The notes under the pieces: model-generated
Told to the model about the DNA's origin: nothing
The model's database searches: none
Seen by the model: only the letters and a program-made list of their open reading frames with translations
Shown here: positions 54,159 to 63,355 of the stretch, in pieces
Numbering within the stretch: the first letter of the stretch is position 1
How the letters are laid out: each line of letters begins with the position of its first letter
Program-made: the position numbers and the translations under genes
Source of the DNA: Niabella pedocola
GTDB taxonomy: Bacteria; Bacteroidota; Bacteroidia; Chitinophagales; Chitinophagaceae
Length of the DNA stretch: 64,000 nucleotides
Direction of reading: 5' to 3'
NCBI RefSeq assembly: GCF_021044425.1
Contig: NZ_JAJNEC010000005.1
Location: 1,612,001-1,676,000 of the forward strand

Positions 54159-56201
54159 ATGAAAAAAAGATCTTTACTGCTTTCCTTTGTCTGCCTGCTG
54201 GCCGCCATGCAGGTGGTTATTGCACAAGATGATGTTGTTACCAGCACTGCCAGCACCGATGACCCCGGTTATCCTTTATACCAAACAGGATTTTATGCCG
54301 GGCTGCGCGGGGGCTATCTTTTAAAAAACAAATCCCTTTGGGACAATCCCCTTTACCACCTGGGCAATGGAATGTTTGCGGAAGTGAACGGCGGTTGGCG
54401 AAAGAACGCTTTTGGGTGGGAGCTGGCCGTTGGTATGCTCAATATTAAAAGAAATCACCCGGAAATGAACCGTTTTACCGCCACTGCTGAAGAGGTACTG
54501 CGGGGAATGGGCAATTCCGGTCAGTTTAAAAATGCGCTGGACTCTGGTCAGGCAAAGAACGATTATTTTACATTTCCCGAAAGCACACAGCAGGTAAGCG
54601 CCGTTAAAGATTTTAAGGGATATTATGCACTCACCGGCCCCCGTCTCTGGTTTGGACGACAAAAGCTGCAGGGTTCGGTTTACGCGCAAGGAGGTATTTC
54701 CATGAATCGTTTTGGCTATTATTACCTGAAGGGAAATGGAGCGTCTCCGGATCGATATACCTACAGTTATAACAATACCCTGGTGTCCAGTGCCCCTGTT
54801 AATGAAGTGGCCATCGGAAGCCCAACAGTAGGCACGGCTACCGCAAATGTGGAGGGCAATTATGAAAAGTATGGCATGACCAGCGCTTTTTATGATGCCT
54901 ATAAAGCCGATGGCTCCGCCAATCCGGCAGATATTAAAGAAAAAAATAAAATGCAGTTCCTCGCCCGCGGGGGAGCCAGCCTGGAGTTTTTCTTTTCCCC
55001 CAAGGTTTCGTTGTCGGCCGGTGTCGATTATTGGTACATCCCTTCCCCGGAAATGAAAGGGCAGGCGACATCTACCGGTACTGTAAGCGGCAGTATCAGT
55101 CTTTATAAAACAGATGCGGCTTCCGAGCGGGACCTGCGCTATTCCGATAAATACACTTTTACACAGCCTTATATGGAAAAAAAGAACCTCGGCTTTTTAA
55201 GTGCCAGCCTGGGCGTAAAGATCTGGATGGGCAAAAAACGGCCGGTCCCCGTCAATGATCCTCCCGTGATTGTACCGGCGCAACCAGCTGCCGATAAGAA
55301 CCTGGCTGTAAAAGTGATCGATAAACCTACCGGTAAACCGCTGGATGGCGTAAATATCCGGATTGAAAAAGAGGGCGATGAATCTGTTATAGAAACCATG
55401 ACCCGGGAAGATGGCAGCATACCCTTACAAAGGGCGCTGGCAGCCGGCAATTATAAGATCACCGGTATCAAGAATGGTATCAAAACCACGGAAGCTGCGG
55501 TTGCGGTTACCGATTTTTCTGCCCCTCCGGCAACCATCTACCGGGAACTGATCCATAATGATATCCGGTTTACGCTGGCGGGCAAGACGATCAATAAGGC
55601 CGATATGGAACCGATTCCGTTTATCCAGACCTCGCTCACCAATGTCACCCGCGGCAGCGCCGAGCAAAAGACCTCCGATTCCATTGGCCGTTTTTATTAT
55701 CAGCTGGACCAGCGAACGGATTACAACGTCATTGCCCAGAACAAGGGCTATTTTTCCAACCGGGAAAAGGTGACCACGAAGGGCCTGAACCGGAGTGAGG
55801 TAATTTATGTAAACCTGGCGCTGGAAGTGATGGAACTGAAGAAAGATGCTTCTATTGTATTAAAAGATATCTATTACGATTATAATAAATGGGACATTCG
55901 CCCGGATGCTGCTGCCGTGCTGGACAACCTGGTAAAAACCCTGGAGGAGAATCCAACCGTTAAAATTGAACTTTCATCACATACGGACAGCCGGGGTGGT
56001 GATGCATTTAACATGACCCTTTCGCGTAAACGAGCAGAATCAGCGGTGCGCTACCTGGTAAGCCGGGGTATTGCAGCAGACCGGCTAAAGGCTAAAGGTT
56101 ATGGAGAAAGCCGGTTGTTGAATGATTGCGGCAATGATGTACCCTGCAGCGAGGAACAACATCAATTGAATCGGCGTACGGAAATAAAGGTGCTGGAGTA
56201 A
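54159..56201 (+). CDS. OmpA-family outer-membrane protein
   Basis: 680 residues from ATG at 54159 (signal peptide to VVIAQ). The N-terminal 350 residues are a barrel-like domain of alternating strands (YAGLRGGYLLKNKSLW, YWYIPSPEMKG). Two beta-sandwich modules (CarboxypepD_reg type, near 385-460 and 480-560) follow. The C-terminal OmpA domain, about 570-680, has IYYDYNKWDIRPDA, SSHTDSRGGDAFNMTLSRKRAESA and Arg in NRRTEIKVLE, and binds peptidoglycan. It fixes the outer membrane to the wall. Confidence 0.9.
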   Translation: MKKRSLLLSFVCLLAAMQVVIAQDDVVTSTASTDDPGYPLYQTGFYAGLRGGYLLKNKSLWDNPLYHLGNGMFAEVNGGWRKNAFGWELAVGMLNIKRNHPEMNRFTATAEEVLRGMGNSGQFKNALDSGQAKNDYFTFPESTQQVSAVKDFKGYYALTGPRLWFGRQKLQGSVYAQGGISMNRFGYYYLKGNGASPDRYTYSYNNTLVSSAPVNEVAIGSPTVGTATANVEGNYEKYGMTSAFYDAYKADGSANPADIKEKNKMQFLARGGASLEFFFSPKVSLSAGVDYWYIPSPEMKGQATSTGTVSGSISLYKTDAASERDLRYSDKYTFTQPYMEKKNLGFLSASLGVKIWMGKKRPVPVNDPPVIVPAQPAADKNLAVKVIDKPTGKPLDGVNIRIEKEGDESVIETMTREDGSIPLQRALAAGNYKITGIKNGIKTTEAAVAVTDFSAPPATIYRELIHNDIRFTLAGKTINKADMEPIPFIQTSLTNVTRGSAEQKTSDSIGRFYYQLDQRTDYNVIAQNKGYFSNREKVTTKGLNRSEVIYVNLALEVMELKKDASIVLKDIYYDYNKWDIRPDAAAVLDNLVKTLEENPTVKIELSSHTDSRGGDAFNMTLSRKRAESAVRYLVSRGIAADRLKAKGYGESRLLNDCGNDVPCSEEQHQLNRRTEIKVLE

Positions 56202-56210
56202 CCCATCAAA

Positions 56211-56256
56211 ACCTGTTAGGTCTTAACCGCGATCGGGCAGACCTAACAGGTCTTTT
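56211..56256. terminator. Bidirectional terminator between the OmpA gene and its convergent neighbour
   Basis: ACCTGTTAGGTCT (56211-56223) pairs perfectly with AGACCTAACAGGT (56239-56251) over a 15-nt loop. Runs of T follow in both directions. Confidence 0.92.
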
Positions 56257-56626
56257 CGCTCCCCGGCAACCATCCTCCGATGGTTGCCTTTAATGGCGCC
56301 AGCAGGTCCCAGAACCAGCGGTTATTGTCGTGGTCTTTCTCGCCGCAATCGATCACTGCGCAGTATTTTTGAACGGGATGCAGCAGTTTTTTTACCAGTT
56401 TCAGATCGGTTAACCGGGCGATATAATCCGCAAACTGGTCTACATATACATGTCCCCAGATCTCAACAATAAATGAATCAGGGGTTATTTCCAGTTTTCG
56501 ATGGAATTGTGCTTCATAGGCCCGCAAAATTTCTTCCACCAGCAACTCCGTATGTTGTTCCGGATCCTTGCTCAACAACTTCCACAATGGTTCATCATTG
56601 TGAATGTGAATGGCATGTAATTCCAT
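56243..56626 (-). CDS. Hypothetical protein
   Basis: 127 residues from ATG at 56626 (MELHAIHIHNDEPLWKLLSKD). The frame is open to 56890, but those codons run through the repeat at 56750-56834. No signal peptide; helical region EHTELLVEEILRAYEAQFHRKL and the strand-rich ITPDSFIVEIWGHVYVDQ are visible. I do not recognise the family. Its stop lies inside the terminator hairpin it shares with the OmpA gene. Confidence 0.6.
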   Translation of the reverse strand: MELHAIHIHNDEPLWKLLSKDPEQHTELLVEEILRAYEAQFHRKLEITPDSFIVEIWGHVYVDQFADYIARLTDLKLVKKLLHPVQKYCAVIDCGEKDHDNNRWFWDLLAPLKATIGGWLPGSEKTC

Positions 56627-56749
56627 GTCAATGATAACTCCGGATAAGATGATCTGCATAAAGGAAGAATATTTGCCATTGCAAAATAGGATAAATGTTC
56701 TGATCAAAAACCGCAAAACCAGTATACCAGGTAGGTGTATAGACCGTGC

Positions 56750-56834
56750 AGCCGCAAATTCGCTGATTAACCCTTTGTTCGAATCATCAAAACAACGCAT
56801 AGATCGATCCTTCAAATCTGCGCATCTGCGGCTC
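56750..56834 (-). repeat. MITE-like element with GCCGCA / TGCGGC ends, copy 2
   Basis: Starts GCCGCAAATTCGCTGATTAA (56751-56770) and ends ATCTGCGGC, inverted relative to each other, about 85 bp in total. The start agrees with copy 1 (53079) at 16 of 20 positions. It lies between the hypothetical gene and the 3' end of the GH9 gene. Confidence 0.6.
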
Positions 56835-56841
56835 CAATACA

Positions 56842-59286
56842 CTAAAACTCCGCTACCAGCATCAACCACCTTGCGGCAGGAGCGCCCCAAACCTCTTTAT
56901 AAGTAGCCGTATTGAACTGTGTCCAGTAAGGCCGGTCTTCGTTAAAATAAGACTGCATCCCCACTGGTATGGCGCCCACCGTTTCACCCGGGAGGGCCGT
57001 ATATAACTGGGGATAGTTACTGCCTTCGCCATAGATCAATGATTGTCCGAAGGGATTTTTACCCACGATCCAGAACAGCTGCTCTTCGGCAATATCCATC
57101 AGCGCCTTATCTTTTAAGACCCGCCCGCAGATGGCCGCCGCTTTTCCTGTTGAAAGACTTACAGCACCATTTCCCCTGAATGAGTACCAGACCGGAAAAA
57201 TACGGAGCCGGTGCTCCTCATCCAGCCGGATCCCGTTCTCATACTGCTCCTTGTAATCAGGACCGCCGCCGCTCCGTACGCCCACCTGCACGGCATAGAA
57301 ATTGGCGGAATCTTTTACCTCATCCCGGTGGTACACGCCACTGGGCACCATGCCATAGGGTTGTACATATTGCATGATCTTTTTCAAATAGGTGCCATAT
57401 AAAGTCATGGCGTTGATCCACTTTCCGTAATCCACATGTTTGGGCTGGGTTTCGCAGAGTGCCGCCAGCGCTTCCATATAAGCATAGTCCCGCGACTGGT
57501 GATTGTAATGCACAATGGAGCGCTTGTCCAGGTCGCGGTAAAAGAAACCGCTTAGTCCGTCTTTATCTTTTAAGGGTTCGGTACGCTGACATTGCAGCGT
57601 ATATTGAATGGCCTTCACCGCTTCGTCTGCATATTTCTTTTCGCCGGTGAGCTGGTACAATATACTGGCGGCCCATGATATATTGGCCATATACTGACTT
57701 TGAGAAGCCATTCCCGCATGACCGCCACCTTTTTTATTCAGCTCTGCATAGCCCAGCTTTTCAAACCGGTCGAGGGCAAAGCCAAAATCTTCAATGGCGA
57801 TCTTCCGGAGGTTTTGTTTTAATGCGTCATCATTATGGATCATCTGCGACGCATAAGCTTCGATACCGGCAAGCAGGAAATTTTCCAGTGCCCCGTTAAA
57901 CACCAGCACGGAACGGCGGGCGGTGTCATCAATGGTGCCGATAGCCCGATCGGTCCACAGGTTGGTGCCCCAGGTCTGCGCGCGGTAGCCGTTGCCCAGC
58001 CGGGAACGCATCACAAAATCCATTCCCCAGAGGGCCTCTTCCATCAGCCGGTTATAAAGCTGTACATTGTTGCGCGCTTTTGCCTTTGCCGCCATTTCAA
58101 ACAGCGATAAGGAGATCTCGCCGGTTTGCAGGGTTTGCTGCGACATATCGGCCGCATCGTGCCAGCCGCCGTTGATGGGAATGCTTTTTCCTTCAAAATC
58201 CGCATGCAGATCGGTATGACAGGCCCCGTGCTTACCCGGCACCGGGTAGCCGCAGCGTTCGGCATACAGGAAATTGATCATGCGCCATACGGAGTTTTCC
58301 CATACATCTTTGTGAATATAAAACGGCAGGGTTTGTACTGCCCCGGCATGCAGGATGTATTGTCCTTCTGTTTTCAGATCCGAAAAATCAGCGGTCCGGA
58401 AAGTGCCGATGCCGTTTTTTTGCTCGCGGATCTTACCGGTATAAACAATGCGCCCTGTTTGTGCATCTTTTACCTGGAAAGTTCCCGGGTTAGCCGTTAC
58501 ATTGATGATGGCAGACTTCTCGCTATTAATCCGGTAACCACTCGTGGAAAAAATGATCCGGTCGCGGGCCGGTGTCCATCCCCGCACGGTCTCGGGATTA
58601 TCTACGGTTTGCAGTTCCACAGCATCCACATCAAATTGCAGCGAATCGCCCATGGTCAGCTCCTTGCCAAAGGTTTCAATAGCAAAGGAAATTTTGGTCA
58701 CCTTATCCCGCGCCAGGCCCGTCATTTCCACAAAGCATTCGTTCCACTGGCCGTTTTTCAGATTGATCTCGTGATAGCCTTCCCGTTCATATTTATCCGG
58801 AACTTTTGTAACACCGTCATTTTCTACATACAGATTCAGGTAAATGCTTCTTGCCCCTTCACAATCAGGATAGATATAAAATTTAAGCCGGTTGTATTTT
58901 TCCCAGTTGGCGCCACCCACATTAAAGGAAGCCAGGCAGGTACCCCTGCCCAGTCCCCAATCCGGCAGCTTGGGCGATGTAGCCGGTGCTGCCAGCCGCA
59001 GACTGTACTTGCCGGATTTACTCCGCTCGGCCGTTTGGCGAATGCTGCCGATGCCCTTGTGCGTCCAAACATTGAGGTCTTCCATATCACAAAGCATAAC
59101 GGTATTCAACACTTTCTTTTTAATACCAAAGGTTTCAAAGGCTTTTGACTCATCTAACGGCAACAGGCTTTGATGGATATAGCCGGTCTGGAGCAACTCC
59201 TGTTTTAGTTTGGGATCCGTTTGAGCCAACAGCATAAGGGGACCGAATACCGCTGTGGCAAGCAATGGTTTAAGGATCGGGTTCAT
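56842..59286 (-). CDS. Glycoside hydrolase family 9 enzyme with an N-terminal Ig-like domain
   Basis: 814 residues. Signal peptide 1-22. A carbohydrate-binding-like beta-sandwich (about 60-215, SGKYSLRLAA, NRLKFYIYPD, DVDAVELQT) precedes the CelD_N Ig-like domain (about 230-325, GYRINSEKSAIINV) and the GH9 (alpha/alpha)6 barrel (330-814). The catalytic Asp pair appears as WHDAAD (canonical DAGD, so Gly replaced by Ala), and the acid Glu is near the end in YKEVWGAPAARW. Family members cleave beta-1,4-glucans or related glycans by inversion. It is not linked to the SusCD locus, which is 50 kb away. Confidence 0.92.
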   Translation of the reverse strand: MNPILKPLLATAVFGPLMLLAQTDPKLKQELLQTGYIHQSLLPLDESKAFETFGIKKKVLNTVMLCDMEDLNVWTHKGIGSIRQTAERSKSGKYSLRLAAPATSPKLPDWGLGRGTCLASFNVGGANWEKYNRLKFYIYPDCEGARSIYLNLYVENDGVTKVPDKYEREGYHEINLKNGQWNECFVEMTGLARDKVTKISFAIETFGKELTMGDSLQFDVDAVELQTVDNPETVRGWTPARDRIIFSTSGYRINSEKSAIINVTANPGTFQVKDAQTGRIVYTGKIREQKNGIGTFRTADFSDLKTEGQYILHAGAVQTLPFYIHKDVWENSVWRMINFLYAERCGYPVPGKHGACHTDLHADFEGKSIPINGGWHDAADMSQQTLQTGEISLSLFEMAAKAKARNNVQLYNRLMEEALWGMDFVMRSRLGNGYRAQTWGTNLWTDRAIGTIDDTARRSVLVFNGALENFLLAGIEAYASQMIHNDDALKQNLRKIAIEDFGFALDRFEKLGYAELNKKGGGHAGMASQSQYMANISWAASILYQLTGEKKYADEAVKAIQYTLQCQRTEPLKDKDGLSGFFYRDLDKRSIVHYNHQSRDYAYMEALAALCETQPKHVDYGKWINAMTLYGTYLKKIMQYVQPYGMVPSGVYHRDEVKDSANFYAVQVGVRSGGGPDYKEQYENGIRLDEEHRLRIFPVWYSFRGNGAVSLSTGKAAAICGRVLKDKALMDIAEEQLFWIVGKNPFGQSLIYGEGSNYPQLYTALPGETVGAIPVGMQSYFNEDRPYWTQFNTATYKEVWGAPAARWLMLVAEF

Positions 59287-59746
59287 GGCTTGGGTTTAAA
59301 AAATTTTATATAGCAACTGAATCAACGTATCGTTTATCATACCGAACAATGTCAAGCTGTCCCAATCAATCGGGATTGTTTCGGCTTCTATCCGGCATCT
59401 ATAAATCATGCACATAGTTCAGGATGATTTAAAAAAAAGGACTCAATGACAATGCGCCACAAAACAACTTTTGATACGGCCTCTATTTTATTAACCGGAA
59501 CATTTCTTCTCTGTATAACGAACATCTATAAAAGCCCCGGCAATGGCAACACGGGCCGGGTATTTAAAGTTAGGCAAAAAATAATTCAGCGTTGTGTTGC
59601 AATGTAAGCCGCTTCCTGTACTTATCAAGAAAAAGCTGTTTACCCAATGGTATAAGACGGGGTAACGGAAAAATTATGCGGGCGTGGCCGCCTTTTGTAC
59701 TGAAATATTAAATATATTAGTATTTTTACATATAAAGCTATCAGTT
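59287..59746. other. Intergenic region with one structured inverted repeat
   Basis: 460 bp without a gene. CCGAACAAT (59342-59350) faces ATTGTTTCGG (about 59376-59385) and encloses CCC-AATCAATC-GGG, so the stretch can fold as one stem with an internal bulge. The rest shows nothing I can interpret. Confidence 0.4.
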
Positions 59747-60247
59747 ATGAGAATAATCTATCTACCATTTTTGCTCATGTTGTTTACTGCCACGGCCTGT
59801 TCTAAAAAAGAAAAGGAACCTCTGGCTCCGGTTGAAGATACCACAATACAAAACCCTCCTTCAATCAATAACAGCGGCAGCAACAGCAATAACAATAACA
59901 AAATACTGGCGGGTAATTGGGATTGGCTGCTGAGCTATATTGATCATTCACCTTTTATTTTTACGCCGGAAAACACCTTCGGTACCAGGAAAAAAATGAC
60001 GTTCTATGACGACTTCCGCTACAAATCCGTTACATATGGATCATCCGTCAATCCATCCTCTGCGGATTCCGGAACGTACCGGATTGTTGATACCCTTATT
60101 CGCGGCAAACAGGTCGTTGGTGTCTATTTTAATGAATCGCTTCAAAGATATAAGATCTTTCACCAGATTGATTTAACAGCGAACGGGGATTCCCTGTATT
60201 TGTTTGTTGAAGGTAACGGAGGCGATCGCTACAAAAGGGCTCAGTAA
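59747..60247 (+). CDS. Hypothetical lipoprotein
   Basis: 166 residues from ATG at 59747 (lipobox LFTATAC-SKKEK), preferred to an in-frame ATG 63 bp upstream. A low-complexity Asn/Ser linker (about 37-52) precedes a beta-rich domain (NWDWLLSYIDHSPFIFTPENTF, KMTFYDDFRYKSVTYG, DSLYLFVEGNGGDRYKRAQ), similar in shape to lipocalin-like domains. The family cannot be named from the sequence. It stands alone and convergent with doxX. Confidence 0.75.
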   Translation: MRIIYLPFLLMLFTATACSKKEKEPLAPVEDTTIQNPPSINNSGSNSNNNNKILAGNWDWLLSYIDHSPFIFTPENTFGTRKKMTFYDDFRYKSVTYGSSVNPSSADSGTYRIVDTLIRGKQVVGVYFNESLQRYKIFHQIDLTANGDSLYLFVEGNGGDRYKRAQ

Positions 60248-60314
60248 ACACTGGCAGGTTCTTACAGCGCAACAGCCCTAACTTTAACAATACTTACTTA
60301 ACCGCACCTTCCGG

Positions 60315-60719
60315 TTATGCGACCGTTTTTTTATTCTCTGACTTAGAGCTGTCGACCCCCCGCGGGAACATAATTGCCAGCAATACGAAGATCAGCAGGA
60401 AGTTAAACTCCATGCCATTTCGCCCACCGCCTACCACAAACCACCCTTCTTTATAATGTACCATGATGATACCCATGATCAATATAAAAATGGTTACACC
60501 ACCGGCAATGCGGATCCATTTATTGGCAAGCAGGCATACGGCGGCCCCGATATGGGATAGTTTAATAAGCCAGGCAAGGGGTACGCCGCAGGGCGACCAG
60601 CCGCTTTCATTTAAATAAGATCCAAATCCAGTAACGCCACCATCGAACATGCCCGGCACACTGTGCACGAGTAAAATAATGGATACGGCAAACCGCAGCA
60701 GAAAGGTATTGCTTAGCAT
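60315..60719 (-). CDS. DoxX-family membrane protein
   Basis: 134 residues, four membrane helices at about 6-24, 45-65, 68-88 and 103-118. The region PLAWLIKLSHIGAAVCLLAN is typical of DoxX. The family includes the quinol-oxidase-associated DoxD and proteins linked to redox or sulfur handling, but most members are of unknown function. Alone between convergent and divergent neighbours. Confidence 0.87.
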   Translation of the reverse strand: MLSNTFLLRFAVSIILLVHSVPGMFDGGVTGFGSYLNESGWSPCGVPLAWLIKLSHIGAAVCLLANKWIRIAGGVTIFILIMGIIMVHYKEGWFVVGGGRNGMEFNFLLIFVLLAIMFPRGVDSSKSENKKTVA

Positions 60720-60800
60720 TTTTATGGTTTTTAAGAGGTAATATATTGTATTTCGTGGTCTTATTTACACTCCGGACTGCCACTCCGTAGCATATCATAA

Positions 60801-60850
60801 GAGACCCTTCCACTCCTTCCGCTTTCAGCGGAATGCGGTCAGGGTGACGA
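60801..60850 (-). repeat. REP-like element with a TTCCGC-TTTCA-GCGGAA palindrome
   Basis: On the minus strand it reads GTCACCCTGACCGCATTCCG, then CTGAAAGCGGAAGGAG and TGGAAGGGTCTC. The wording resembles the dispersed GTCACCCTGA...GAAGGGTCTC repeat recalled from many bacterial genomes. One copy here. Confidence 0.45.
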
Positions 60851-60910
60851 AAGAATATTATGTCATAGACACATTGATGTTACAACATAAATTAAAAACT
60901 CAAGGGGAAG

Positions 60911-60926
60911 GGGAGACTTGGGGGAC
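60911..60926. repeat. GGGAGAC-type 16-mer, copy 1
   Basis: GGGAGACTTGGGGGAC; the same 16-mer with a single T-to-C change is at 63356-63371. The two copies lie on the two sides of uvrB. Confidence 0.55.
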
Positions 60927-61021
60927 TTGGCCTTAATGAGCAGCCACGAAGATGAACAATTACTCCCTGTCTCTTCAGTCGCCCGATCCCCGGTAGGTAA
61001 TTTGCCGTCCTGTATTGAGGT

Positions 61022-61061
61022 GCTGAAGTGAGTGATCCGCCACGGCGGACAAGCTACAACG
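61022..61061 (+). repeat. 40-bp dispersed repeat, copy 2
   Basis: Matches the reverse complement of 13499-13538 at 35 of 40 positions and contains the palindrome TCCGCC-AC-GGCGGA (61036-61049), which the first copy has lost on one arm. Confidence 0.7.
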
Positions 61062-61134
61062 AAGCTGCCATAAGCGCTGAAGCCAGGCCAATAAAGATCA
61101 AAAAAGTTTTAATTCCTATTTTCCAATCAGCCTT

Positions 61135-63174
61135 CTACCGCTTCATCTCCTCCAGCTCTTTCTGCATTTTAAACATCTCATCTCTTAACCGTGCGGCTTC
61201 CATAAAGTCGAGGTCCTTGGCGGCTTTTTCCATTTCCTTCTTCACCCGGGCTACGGCCTTTTCCATTTGCGGGATGGTCTTATATTCTGCCGGGTCTTCA
61301 GCTGCTACGGTGATCATGTCCTGGTCGAAGCTGATGGCATATTTATCCTTTTCATCAAAGCCTTTGATATCCAGCACCGAGGTTTGTTTGAACACCTGCT
61401 CTTTTGATTTCTTTACGGTGCGGGGGGTAATATTGTGCTCAATATTATACTCGATCTGCTTTTCCCTTCTCCGCATCGTTTCATCGATGGTGCGCTGCAT
61501 GCTGCCGGTCATTACATCGGCATAAAAGATCACGCGACCATCTACGTTCCGCGCGGCGCGGCCTGCGGTCTGCGTCAGTGATTTTTCATTTCTTAAAAAG
61601 CCTTCCTTATCCGCATCCAGGATCGCTACCAGGCTTACTTCCGGAAGATCCAGGCCTTCTCTTAAAAGGTTTACCCCCACCAGTACATCAATTTCGCCCA
61701 AACGTAACTGGCGCAGGATCTCCACCCGGTCCAGCGTATCCACCTCGCTGTGGATGTACTTGGACTTGATGTTGATTCGGTGCAGGTATTTATCCATTTC
61801 CTCCGCCATGCGCTTGGTAAGGGTAGTCACCAGTACGCGATCGCCTTTCTTAACCGTTTTATCGATTTCATCCAGCAGGTCATCGATCTGGTTGATGCTG
61901 GGCCGCACTTCAATGGGCGGATCCAGCAGGCCGGTTGGACGCACCACCTGTTCCACGATCACCCCGCCGGTCTTTTCCAGTTCGTATTTATCCGGCGTGG
62001 CCGAAACAAAGACCATCTGGTTTTGCAGGTTCTCAAATTCATGAAAATTCAGCGGACGGTTATCCATGGCCGAAGGCAGGCGGAACCCGTAATCTACCAG
62101 GATCAGCTTCCGGCTGCGGTCGCCCCCATACATCCCGCTGATCTGCGGCATGGTCTGGTGACTTTCATCAATAATGGTAATATAGTCCTTCGGAAAATAA
62201 TCCAGCAGGCAGAAAGGTCTTGTACCCGGGTTACGCCGGTCGAAGAAGCGGGAATAGTTCTCCACGCCATTACAATAACCCAGCTCCCGGATCATCTCCA
62301 CATCATATTCCACGCGCTCCTTCAGGCGCTGCGCCTCGATCAGTTTATTCTGTTGTTTAAAATATTCCACCTGGGCCGTCATCTCGTCCTGTATCTCAAA
62401 CAGCACCTGGTTGATCATATCCTTGGGGGCTACATAGAGATTGGCCGGGAAGATGGCCGCATTCTCCATCTTGGCGATGCGTTTGCCGGTATTGACATCA
62501 ATGCTCTCGATCTGTTCGATCTCATCTCCAAAGAAGGTCACCCGGTAACCAAAGTCGAGGTAGGGCAGGTTGATATCCACCGTATCCCCTTTCACGCGAA
62601 AACTACCCCGGGTAAAATCCAGCGTGGTACGGGTGTATAATGAATTCACCAGCGCGTGCAAAAAACCCTGGCGGGAAAGGGTTTGCCCCTTGTCGATCCG
62701 GATGATCCCGTTCTCATAATCCGTGGGGTTACCCATACCATAAATGCAACTTACGGATGCTACTACGATGATGTCCCGGCGACCGCTGAGCAAACTGGTG
62801 GTGGCCCGCAGGCGGAGTTTATCCAGCTCTTCGTTGATGGCCAGATCCTTTTCAATATAGGTATCACTCACCGGCATATAGGCTTCGGGCTGGTAATAAT
62901 CGTAATAGGATACAAAATATTCCACCGCATTATCCGGGAAGAACTGGCGGAACTCACCATACAGCTGGGCTACCAGGGTTTTGTTATGGGTGATGATGAG
63001 CGTGGGCCGCTGTACATTCTGGATCACATTGGCCATGGTATAGGTTTTACCGCTACCGGTAACACCCAGTAAGGTCTGATAGGGTTCCCCTGCCAGGAGC
63101 CCCTCCGTTAACTGGCGGATGGCTTCCGGCTGATCACCGGCGGGCGGGAAGGGGATATTTAGGTTGAAAGGCAT
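61135..63174 (-). CDS. uvrB: Excinuclease ABC subunit B
   Basis: 679 residues from ATG at 63174 (MPFNLNIPFPPAGDQPEAI), the normal UvrB start. The frame is open to 63234, but those 20 codons translate the heptamer repeat (SNLESQVSNLKSQF) and are not conserved. Walker A is GVTGSGKTY, the DNA-binding beta-hairpin is YYDYYQPEAYMP, helicase motifs include TIIDESH and QTAGRAARN, and the C-terminal UVR motif (AVARVKKEMEKAAKDLDFMEAARLRDEM) binds UvrC. It verifies damage loaded by UvrA. A single gene. Confidence 0.96.
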   Translation of the reverse strand: MPFNLNIPFPPAGDQPEAIRQLTEGLLAGEPYQTLLGVTGSGKTYTMANVIQNVQRPTLIITHNKTLVAQLYGEFRQFFPDNAVEYFVSYYDYYQPEAYMPVSDTYIEKDLAINEELDKLRLRATTSLLSGRRDIIVVASVSCIYGMGNPTDYENGIIRIDKGQTLSRQGFLHALVNSLYTRTTLDFTRGSFRVKGDTVDINLPYLDFGYRVTFFGDEIEQIESIDVNTGKRIAKMENAAIFPANLYVAPKDMINQVLFEIQDEMTAQVEYFKQQNKLIEAQRLKERVEYDVEMIRELGYCNGVENYSRFFDRRNPGTRPFCLLDYFPKDYITIIDESHQTMPQISGMYGGDRSRKLILVDYGFRLPSAMDNRPLNFHEFENLQNQMVFVSATPDKYELEKTGGVIVEQVVRPTGLLDPPIEVRPSINQIDDLLDEIDKTVKKGDRVLVTTLTKRMAEEMDKYLHRINIKSKYIHSEVDTLDRVEILRQLRLGEIDVLVGVNLLREGLDLPEVSLVAILDADKEGFLRNEKSLTQTAGRAARNVDGRVIFYADVMTGSMQRTIDETMRRREKQIEYNIEHNITPRTVKKSKEQVFKQTSVLDIKGFDEKDKYAISFDQDMITVAAEDPAEYKTIPQMEKAVARVKKEMEKAAKDLDFMEAARLRDEMFKMQKELEEMKR

Positions 63175-63180
63175 GTAGAA

Positions 63181-63222
63181 TTGAGATTTGAGATTCGAGA
63201 CTTGAGATTCGAGATTCGATCT
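63181..63222 (-). repeat. Heptamer tandem repeat, 6 units, in the uvrB leader
   Basis: Plus-strand units TTGAGAT, TTGAGAT, TCGAGAC, TTGAGAT, TCGAGAT, TCGATCT, with a degenerate seventh (GTAGAA) touching the uvrB start codon. Same unit and same position relative to the start codon as at 13995-14050. Confidence 0.88.
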
Positions 63223-63355
63223 CTTTAAGGACACAAGTTAAAAAAATAACGCTTTTTAAAATGCTTCATGTAAAAAACCAGTTATTTAACATATCCGAAA
63301 TCGTATTGTTGCCAAAACACCGCAACCAATAGCACATTGCAATTTTCGGGTGACA

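Larger units (their letters stand above)
60720..61134. other. Repeat-rich intergenic region
   Basis: 415 bp without a gene. It contains a REP-like palindrome (60801-60850), a GGGAGAC-type motif (60911-60926) and copy 2 of the 40-bp dispersed repeat (61022-61061), described separately. The remainder shows nothing further. Confidence 0.6.

Noticed and set aside
56627..56890. 88-residue extension of the hypothetical protein ending at 56243
   Set aside because: It overlaps the 3' end of the GH9 gene and the MITE-like repeat; the ATG at 56626 gives a compact protein.
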